Below, piece by piece: positions 6,016-11,500 of a stretch of 11,500 nt of DNA. Where the stretch lies: the NCBI GenBank assembly GCA_009930445.1, contig RZYD01000051.1, positions 1 to 11,500 on the forward strand. The letters are read 5' to 3'. The DNA comes from Bacteroidia bacterium. GTDB taxonomy: Bacteria; Bacteroidota; Bacteroidia; Bacteroidales; BM520. A model generated the notes under the pieces. The model searched no databases, was not told the origin of the DNA, and was given only the letters and a program-made list of their open reading frames with translations. Position 1 is the first letter of the stretch. The number at the start of each line of letters is the position of its first letter. The translations under genes and the position numbers were made by a program.

Positions 6016-8991
6016 ATGGTGCACTTAAAATCAAAATTCAAAGTGTTCCTGTTAATTCTTTTTGGAATGGTATCACTAGCCGGATACAGCCAGAAAGTCA
6101 CAGTAACAGGAAAAGTTACCAGCGCAACCGACGGCGAACCGCTGATTGGTGCTACTGTGCAACTCATGTCCGACCTTGCAAAAGGTACCGTAACGGATAT
6201 CAACGGAATTTTTACGTTGGAGACAGCAATGGGTGAAAGTTTAAAATTTTCCTATGTTGGATATCTCTCCAGAGAAATCCAATTGGATGCCACGGCTATA
6301 GCCGGAGGCCAAATCAACATAGCACTTGAACCCAACTCAGAACTACTTGATGAAGTAGTAATTATCGGTTACGGAGTTCAGAAAAAGAGCGATGCCACCG
6401 GTTCGGTAATTGCAGTCGACACAAAAGAATTCAACAAAGGAGCCATCACTTCTGCAGCCGACCTGATTACAGGAAAAGTAGCTGGGGTGCAGATCACATC
6501 CAACGGTGGTGCTCCCGGAGAAGGATCAACTATCCGAATCCGCGGCGGCTCCTCCATGTCGGCTTCCAACGACCCACTGGTCGTTATCGATGGCATTCCC
6601 ATCAGCAACGACGACATCGCAGGGATGAGAAACCCGCTCAACCTCGTTAACCCGGAAGATATCGAGTCCTTCACAGTGCTGAAAGACGCATCAGCCACAG
6701 CCATCTACGGCTCTCGGGCTTCCAATGGTGTTATAATTATTACGACGAAAAAATCAAAAGAAGGCAGTCCGTTGACCGTGAATTACAAAGGAAGTGTTAC
6801 CTTCTCGCAGCTTAACAAGCGGATTGATGTGCTCGGGGCAGATGAATTCAGAAATCTGGTAGCAGAAAAATACCCCAATCAGACAGGACTGCTCAGTGAC
6901 GCCAGTACAGACTGGCAAAACGAAATTTATGAAAACGCCCTCGGAACAGACCACAACATCAGTGTCGGCGGCGCCTTTAAAATTCTACCCTATCGCGTTT
7001 CTGTCGGATACAATAACAGCAACGGGATACTGAAAACCGATAACCTGGAACGGACCACACTGGCGCTGAACCTAAACCCACAGTTCTTCGATAACCATCT
7101 GAAAGTGAATCTGAACGGAAAAGGAATGTTTACCAACAATACCTTTGCTAACCGCGATGCTATCGGTGCCGCGCTACAGTACGACCCGACACGCCCCGTT
7201 TACGAAGAAGGAAATCGCTTTGGAGGGTATAGCTACTGGAAGCAAAATGACAGTTTTAACGCACTTCCTGTTGAACAGGGCAGCGCAAACCCCGTAGCCC
7301 TTCTCATGCAAAAAGAAGATGTTTCAAACGTAAAACGCTATGTAGCCAGTGCCCAACTTGACTATAAATTTCATTTCCTGCCCGAATTACATGCTAACCT
7401 GAATATGGCAATGGATTATACCGACGCGGCCGGAACTGTTTTTATCGACTCCACGGCTGCTTTTTCCTACGATGCCCTAACCGGCGGAGGCCAAAATAAC
7501 CGCTACGAGCAAACCAATAAAAACGAGCTGATCGATTTCTACCTGAACTATAATACAAACATCAATAAACACCGTATTGATGCAATGGCCGGATATTCAT
7601 GGCAACATTTTTACAGAACGGATTACGCAGTAAATCAAAACCTGACCGGATCGATAAGCGATACTTCCGACAATCCTACGGAATATTACATCCTCTCCTT
7701 CTTCGGACGTGCGAATTACGTATATAACGACAAATACCTGGTTACCTTTACCTTACGTAATGATGGAACTTCCCGGTTCTCACCGGATGCCCGCTGGGGT
7801 CTTTTCCCTTCTGTGGCGCTGGGCTGGAACATGAAAAACGAATCGTTTTTACAGGATGTTGATTTTCTTTCACAATTGAAATTGCGTGCCGGGTACGGAG
7901 TTACCGGACAACAGGCCATTACAGATAATGATTACCCATACCTGGCCCGTTACACCTACAGTCAGTATGATGCATCGTACCTGCTGGGCAATACCTTTTA
8001 TTACACGCTTCGCCCTGAAGCCTACGATGCAAACATTAAGTGGGAAGAAACGGTGACCTATAATATTGCCCTCGATTATGGCTTTATGAAAGACCGGTTT
8101 TATGGGAGCATTGATTTGTACAAACGAATCACCAACGATATGATAAATTTCATTCCCATACCTGCAGGAACAAACTTCTCGAATTATATCCTGACCAACG
8201 TTGGAAATATGGAGAATACAGGCGTTGAGTTTTCAATTTTCACCCGTCCTGTCGTAACAAAAAATATTCTTTGGGAACTGGGATTAAATGCCACGATTAA
8301 TAAAAATGAAATCACCAAACTAACGGCCATCGACGATCCTGATTATCTGGGTGTTGAAACCGGAGGTATTTCGGGTGGTGTAGGATCGAACATTCAAATG
8401 CAATCGGTCGGTCATCCTGTTAATTCATTCTTTGTATTCGAACAGGTTTATGATCAGGACGGCATGCCCATTGCCGGGTTGTATGTAGATCGTAACGGGG
8501 ATGGCGAAATTACGTATTCCGATCGTTACCATTACAAAAAACCAGCCCCCGATTTTATTCTTGGAATTTCCTCCAACCTGAATTATAAGAACTGGACATT
8601 CTCCTTCTCCGGAAGAGCGAACTTCGGAAATTATGTATACGATAACGTTTCATCAGAAAATGGGGTATATGAACGATTGTTCCGCCCTGAAGGACCGTAT
8701 CTCGGAAATATTGTTCCGGCAGTATACGAGTCAAACTTCACAAACCCGCAGTATCTCTCCGATTTCTATGTCAAAAATGCATCCTTCTTCCGAATGGATA
8801 ATATGTCCCTGAATTATAAATTTGATAATATCGTAAATAACAAAATCGATATCAACGTCTCAGCCACCGTCAATAATGCATTTGTAATCAGCAATTACAA
8901 AGGAATTGATCCGGAAATAGAGAATGGCATTGATAACCGCATATACCTGCGCCCGAGAATTTACGTATTAGGTGTGAATCTTGTTTTTTAA
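6016..8991 (+). CDS. SusC/RagA-family TonB-dependent outer-membrane transporter
   Basis: A 991-residue outer-membrane protein of normal SusC length. It imports oligosaccharides captured by its SusD partner, powered by TonB-ExbBD. Residues 1 to about 25 are a signal peptide (VFLLILFGMVSLAGYS). About 27-110 is the CarboxypepD_reg-like domain (VTVTGKVTSATDGEPLIGATV, GTVTDINGIFTL, FSYVGY). The TonB-interacting and plug segment follows: LDEVVIIGYGVQKKSDATGS from 111, RIRGGSS near 174-180, VVIDGIPI at 189-196, and LKDASATAIYGSRASNGV at 222-239. These are hallmark SusC/RagA signatures. The remainder is the beta-barrel, ending in YVLGVNLVF with a terminal aromatic residue as required for Bam-mediated insertion. 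An EF-hand-like loop, DRNGDGEITYSD at 825-836, has Asp/Asn at Ca-binding positions, as seen in other SusC barrels. The susD gene begins 18 bases after the stop, so the two are in one operon. The family assignment is certain; the substrate is inferred from neighbours. Confidence 0.97.
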   Translation: MVHLKSKFKVFLLILFGMVSLAGYSQKVTVTGKVTSATDGEPLIGATVQLMSDLAKGTVTDINGIFTLETAMGESLKFSYVGYLSREIQLDATAIAGGQINIALEPNSELLDEVVIIGYGVQKKSDATGSVIAVDTKEFNKGAITSAADLITGKVAGVQITSNGGAPGEGSTIRIRGGSSMSASNDPLVVIDGIPISNDDIAGMRNPLNLVNPEDIESFTVLKDASATAIYGSRASNGVIIITTKKSKEGSPLTVNYKGSVTFSQLNKRIDVLGADEFRNLVAEKYPNQTGLLSDASTDWQNEIYENALGTDHNISVGGAFKILPYRVSVGYNNSNGILKTDNLERTTLALNLNPQFFDNHLKVNLNGKGMFTNNTFANRDAIGAALQYDPTRPVYEEGNRFGGYSYWKQNDSFNALPVEQGSANPVALLMQKEDVSNVKRYVASAQLDYKFHFLPELHANLNMAMDYTDAAGTVFIDSTAAFSYDALTGGGQNNRYEQTNKNELIDFYLNYNTNINKHRIDAMAGYSWQHFYRTDYAVNQNLTGSISDTSDNPTEYYILSFFGRANYVYNDKYLVTFTLRNDGTSRFSPDARWGLFPSVALGWNMKNESFLQDVDFLSQLKLRAGYGVTGQQAITDNDYPYLARYTYSQYDASYLLGNTFYYTLRPEAYDANIKWEETVTYNIALDYGFMKDRFYGSIDLYKRITNDMINFIPIPAGTNFSNYILTNVGNMENTGVEFSIFTRPVVTKNILWELGLNATINKNEITKLTAIDDPDYLGVETGGISGGVGSNIQMQSVGHPVNSFFVFEQVYDQDGMPIAGLYVDRNGDGEITYSDRYHYKKPAPDFILGISSNLNYKNWTFSFSGRANFGNYVYDNVSSENGVYERLFRPEGPYLGNIVPAVYESNFTNPQYLSDFYVKNASFFRMDNMSLNYKFDNIVNNKIDINVSATVNNAFVISNYKGIDPEIENGIDNRIYLRPRIYVLGVNLVF

Positions 8992-9009
8992 CCTATAACT
9001 GATCAGATT

Positions 9010-11205
9010 ATGAAGAATTTAAGAAATATATTTTTAGTACTCGCCGGAGTGTTGTTTCTGTTCAGTTCCTGTGTGAAGGATCTGGATACTACTCCGGTTG
9101 ACCCGGATGATGTAACCGCTGCGCGGGTTTATGAAACACCGGAAGGATACAAACAGGTTTTGGCTAAACTCTATGCCGGGCTGGCTGTTTCAGGCCAGGA
9201 CGGTCCTGCAGGCCAGGGCGATATCAGTGGTATTGATGAAGGCTTCGGCCAATACCTCAGAGGGTACTGGTACCATCAGGAATTCCCTACCGATGAGGCA
9301 CTGATTGCCTGGAACGACCAAACCGTAAAGGATTTCCATTGGCATACCTGGGGCTCAAGTGATGTCTTTATTGCCGCCATGTATTACCGGCTCTATTACC
9401 AAATTGTAGCCTGTAATGAATTTGTGAAAGAATCAACCGATGAAAAACTTGATGAACGTGAAATCAGCGATGCAGACAAAACCGAAATTGCTAACTTCCG
9501 CGCTGAAGCACGGTTTCTCCGTGCCTTAAGTTACTGGCATGCATTGGATCTGTTCGGCAGTGTACCCTTTGTAACCGAGGAAGATCCTTTAGGCTCTTTT
9601 ATGCCGGAACAAATCACGAAAAAAGATCTCTTTGATTATATTGAATCGGAATTACTGGAGGTGCAGGATCTGCTCGTCGATGCAAGAGCCAACGAATATG
9701 GCCGGGCTGACAAAGGGGCTGCCTGGATGCTTCTGGCAAAACTCTATCTGAATGCAGAAGTATATATTGGACAAGAAAAATACACCGATGCGCTCACTTA
9801 CATTAAAAAAGTACTTGATGCCGGTTACACCCTGACAGAGAATTATGAACATCTTTTCTTAGCCGATAATGACCATCTGGATGAAGTGATTTTCTCCATC
9901 AACTATGATGGATTCCGTACGCAAACCTATGGCGGCACAAACTTTATTATCCATTCCGCTGTTGGAGGCACCATGGATCCCGCTGAATTTGGCGTTGGCG
10001 GAGGATGGGGCGGATTACGCACTACAAAAGAGTTTGTTTACAAATTTTACCCCAATGCAACCCAATCGCTGCAGGTTTCACCGCAACCCAAAAGTCTGAA
10101 ATCCTATCCGGTTATTGAAGTTCCCGGAGCACATCAGGGATGGGATCCCGCTACTGCCCCCCAACTGGCATCGGTAAACAGCGATGATGTTTACGAAGGC
10201 TATGTATGGTTTCCAACTGCCAGTAATGCATTTAAATTTACTCAAGGTGGAAGTTGGACGATAAACTGGGGTGACACAGGAGCGGATGGCACGCTCGAAC
10301 CTGAAGGCACTGACATTGTAGCTGGCGATGCGGGGTATTACTTCATCACTGTCGACCTGGTAAACATGACCTACACCTTGCTCAAAACAGAATGGGGAAT
10401 TATTGGTTCTGCAACGGCCAATGGCTGGGACAGCGATCAGGACATGACCTACGATGCAGAAACAGACTTATGGACAGCCACTCTTGAACTGGTTGCCGGA
10501 GAAATAAAATTCCGTGCAAATGACGACTGGACGCTGAATTATGGAGATGACGGTGTTGACGGAATTCTTGAAATGGGGGGTGCCAATATTGTCATCGAAG
10601 CTTCAGGTAATTATATTATCACTATGAAACTGGGGACCCCTGATTATACGTATTCTATCGCCCGTGGCAGTTTTGACAAACGTGCGATGTTCCATACCGA
10701 CGGACAGTCGCTTGAAATCAATGATGTTGGATTATTCACCGACGGATGGGCCATAACCAAATGGAAAAACATCAACTCCGACGGCACCACGGGACAAAAT
10801 CTGGATTATCCCGATACGGACTTTCCCATGTTCCGTCTTGCAGATGCCTATCTGATGTATGCAGAAGCAGTTCTACGCGGTGGAACAGGTGGTGATCAGA
10901 CCACAGCCTTGGGATACATCAATGAATTACGGGAAAGAGCTTATGGTGATGAAAGTGGAAATGTGGAGAATATCGACCTGCAATTCATTCTGGATGAACG
11001 CGCCAGGGAACTTTATTGGGAAGCACACCGTCGTACCGACTTAATCCGCTACGATATGTTAACGACGGATAAATACATTTGGGAATGGAAAGGAAACACA
11101 AAAGAAGGTACGGCAACGGATTCAAAATACAACCTTTTTCCACTTCCGGCTTCCGATGTAAACGCCAATACCAATTTAACCCAGAACCCCGAATACGGCA
11201 GTTAA
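9010..11205 (+). CDS. SusD/RagB-family surface glycan-binding lipoprotein with inserted SusE/F-like modules
   Basis: A 731-residue lipoprotein, about 200 residues longer than typical SusD proteins. The signal peptide ends in the lipobox FSSC with lipidated Cys21. The following VKDLD, with a Lys and an Asp just after the Cys, resembles the Bacteroidota surface-export signal, so the protein should face outwards and cap the SusC barrel. Residues about 22-346 are the N-terminal SusD region with its TPR-like helices (FRAEARFLRALSYWHALDLFG, AAWMLLAKLYLNAEVY). Residues about 347-553 are an insertion of two SusE/SusF-type modules. From about 556 the SusD fold resumes in frame: DKRAMFHTDGQSLE, TDFPMFRLADAYLMYAEAVL, INELRERAYG, FILDERARELYWEAHRRTDL and the closing NLFPLPASDVNANTNLTQNP. 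The family identity and continuity are clear. The insertion suggests extra starch-type binding sites on SusD itself. The downstream SusE-like gene starts 20 bases after the stop. Confidence 0.95.
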   Translation: MKNLRNIFLVLAGVLFLFSSCVKDLDTTPVDPDDVTAARVYETPEGYKQVLAKLYAGLAVSGQDGPAGQGDISGIDEGFGQYLRGYWYHQEFPTDEALIAWNDQTVKDFHWHTWGSSDVFIAAMYYRLYYQIVACNEFVKESTDEKLDEREISDADKTEIANFRAEARFLRALSYWHALDLFGSVPFVTEEDPLGSFMPEQITKKDLFDYIESELLEVQDLLVDARANEYGRADKGAAWMLLAKLYLNAEVYIGQEKYTDALTYIKKVLDAGYTLTENYEHLFLADNDHLDEVIFSINYDGFRTQTYGGTNFIIHSAVGGTMDPAEFGVGGGWGGLRTTKEFVYKFYPNATQSLQVSPQPKSLKSYPVIEVPGAHQGWDPATAPQLASVNSDDVYEGYVWFPTASNAFKFTQGGSWTINWGDTGADGTLEPEGTDIVAGDAGYYFITVDLVNMTYTLLKTEWGIIGSATANGWDSDQDMTYDAETDLWTATLELVAGEIKFRANDDWTLNYGDDGVDGILEMGGANIVIEASGNYIITMKLGTPDYTYSIARGSFDKRAMFHTDGQSLEINDVGLFTDGWAITKWKNINSDGTTGQNLDYPDTDFPMFRLADAYLMYAEAVLRGGTGGDQTTALGYINELRERAYGDESGNVENIDLQFILDERARELYWEAHRRTDLIRYDMLTTDKYIWEWKGNTKEGTATDSKYNLFPLPASDVNANTNLTQNPEYGS
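10105..10392 (+). other. Inserted SusE/F-like module 1 within the SusD protein (residues 366-461)
   Basis: Domain-level feature. Residues 366-461 carry the pattern of SusE/SusF starch-binding modules: a YPVIEVPGAHQGWDP start, VYEGYVWFP, AFKFTQGGSW, then a WT-N-WGD segment and ITVDLVNMTYTLLKT at the end. Trp416 and Trp420 are aromatic residues that could contact sugar, but I cannot map them to known binding sites. The constant 91-residue offset to module 2 shows a tandem duplication. Confidence 0.7.
10393..10668 (+). other. Inserted SusE/F-like module 2 within the SusD protein (residues 462-553)
   Basis: Domain-level feature. It begins WGIIGSATANGWDSDQDM, the characteristic opening of a SusE/SusF module, and continues with LWTATLELVAGEIKFRAND, the WTLNYGDDG segment and a closing ITMKLGTPDYTY. 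Residues 507-541 align without gaps to 416-450 of module 1, with 18 of 35 positions identical. The SusD fold resumes directly after it, at DKRAMF. Confidence 0.75.
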
Positions 11206-11225
11206 TCATTAAAAATTAAAAAATC

Positions 11226-11500
11226 ATGAAAAAACTATCAATAATTCTTATGTTTTTAGCGGGTCTGGCAGTATTTTCCTGCACCGATGAGGAAGTAGGC
11301 CCCATCATTGGCGATACGGTAAGTCCTGAACTTACCGCTCCGGCTAACGGCCTGTCCCTGTTACTTACCGAGGAAAACGCAGAGGAAGAAGTTTTATTTA
11401 CCTGGACTGAAGCGGACTATGGCTTTAGCGCAGCCATCAGCTACATCCTCGAAATGGATCTTGCAGGGAATGCATTTGCTTCTCCCATCACACTTGCCAC
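11226..11500 (+). CDS. SusE-like surface glycan-binding lipoprotein, N-terminal part
   Basis: The first 91 codons of a gene that continues past the window end. The product begins MKKLSIILMFLAGLAVFSC, a lipoprotein signal with lipidated Cys19. It is followed by TDEEVG, whose acidic residues near the Cys fit export to the cell surface. Next comes an N-terminal SusE/SusF-type Ig-like domain: SPELTAPANGLSLLLTEENA, then VLFTWTEADYGFSAAISYILEMDLAGNAF, which is the strand pattern of the SusE domain (PF14292 type). SusE-like proteins bind starch on the cell surface through C-terminal modules, which here would lie outside the window. The start is 20 bases after the susD stop, so the gene belongs to the same operon. 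Whether it is SusE or SusF in role cannot be decided from this part. Confidence 0.85.
   Translation, partial: MKKLSIILMFLAGLAVFSCTDEEVGPIIGDTVSPELTAPANGLSLLLTEENAEEEVLFTWTEADYGFSAAISYILEMDLAGNAFASPITLA

Noticed and set aside
10048..10668. The SusD insertion as an assembly artefact or a frameshifted gene fusion
   Set aside because: The frame is open throughout, composition and codon use look continuous with the flanks, and the SusD domain resumes exactly in frame after the insert. A biological insertion is the simpler reading.
1..11500. CRISPR arrays, insertion sequences, tRNA/rRNA genes or prophage signs
   Set aside because: No regularly spaced repeats, transposase-like proteins, terminal inverted repeats or clover-leaf sequences were seen on either strand.

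Overview
The window looks like chromosomal DNA from a member of the Bacteroidota. The reasons are: a SusC/SusD/SusE-type outer-membrane glycan uptake locus, a secreted protein with a type IX secretion (T9SS) C-terminal sorting domain, lipoproteins with acidic residues after the lipobox cysteine, TAnnTTTG-type -7 promoter boxes, AT-rich leaders without clear Shine-Dalgarno sequences, and an rsmE-DUF4159 gene pair. The sequence does not fix the genus; a marine or sediment Bacteroidales/Marinilabiliales-like organism is a guess.

Left part (1-4532). A membrane protein truncated by the window edge runs leftwards (1-83). Divergent from it is a secreted T9SS cargo protein (176-1090). This meets, tail to tail with a 3-base gap, a large leftward gene for an O-antigen ligase/polymerase-like membrane protein with C-terminal TPR repeats (1094-3073). 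Divergent from that gene, across 63 bases, is rsmE (16S rRNA m3U1498 methyltransferase), followed 4 bases later by a secreted DUF4159 protein. These are housekeeping and envelope genes with no evident link to the right half.

Right part (4609-11500). A LacI-family regulator gene (leftward) is divergent from a rightward operon: a SusC-like TonB-dependent transporter (6016-8991), a SusD-like surface lipoprotein (9010-11205) and the start of a SusE-like surface lipoprotein (from 11226, cut by the window end). This is one end of a polysaccharide utilisation locus. The expected scheme is that SusD and SusE capture glycan on the cell surface, SusC imports it with TonB energy, and the LacI protein senses a sugar and controls the operon. 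LacI control plus SusE/F-type modules points to an alpha-glucan (starch, glycogen or maltodextrin) substrate, but no enzyme gene lies in the window to confirm it.

The two most notable observations are: (i) the SusD-like protein is about 200 residues longer than usual because two tandem SusE/SusF-like carbohydrate-binding modules, in a gap-free 91-residue repeat, are inserted inside the SusD fold; (ii) the 381-base lacI-susC intergenic region holds two CAAACGNTTG near-palindromes with the central CG typical of LacI-family operators, one beside each predicted promoter and 156 bases apart.
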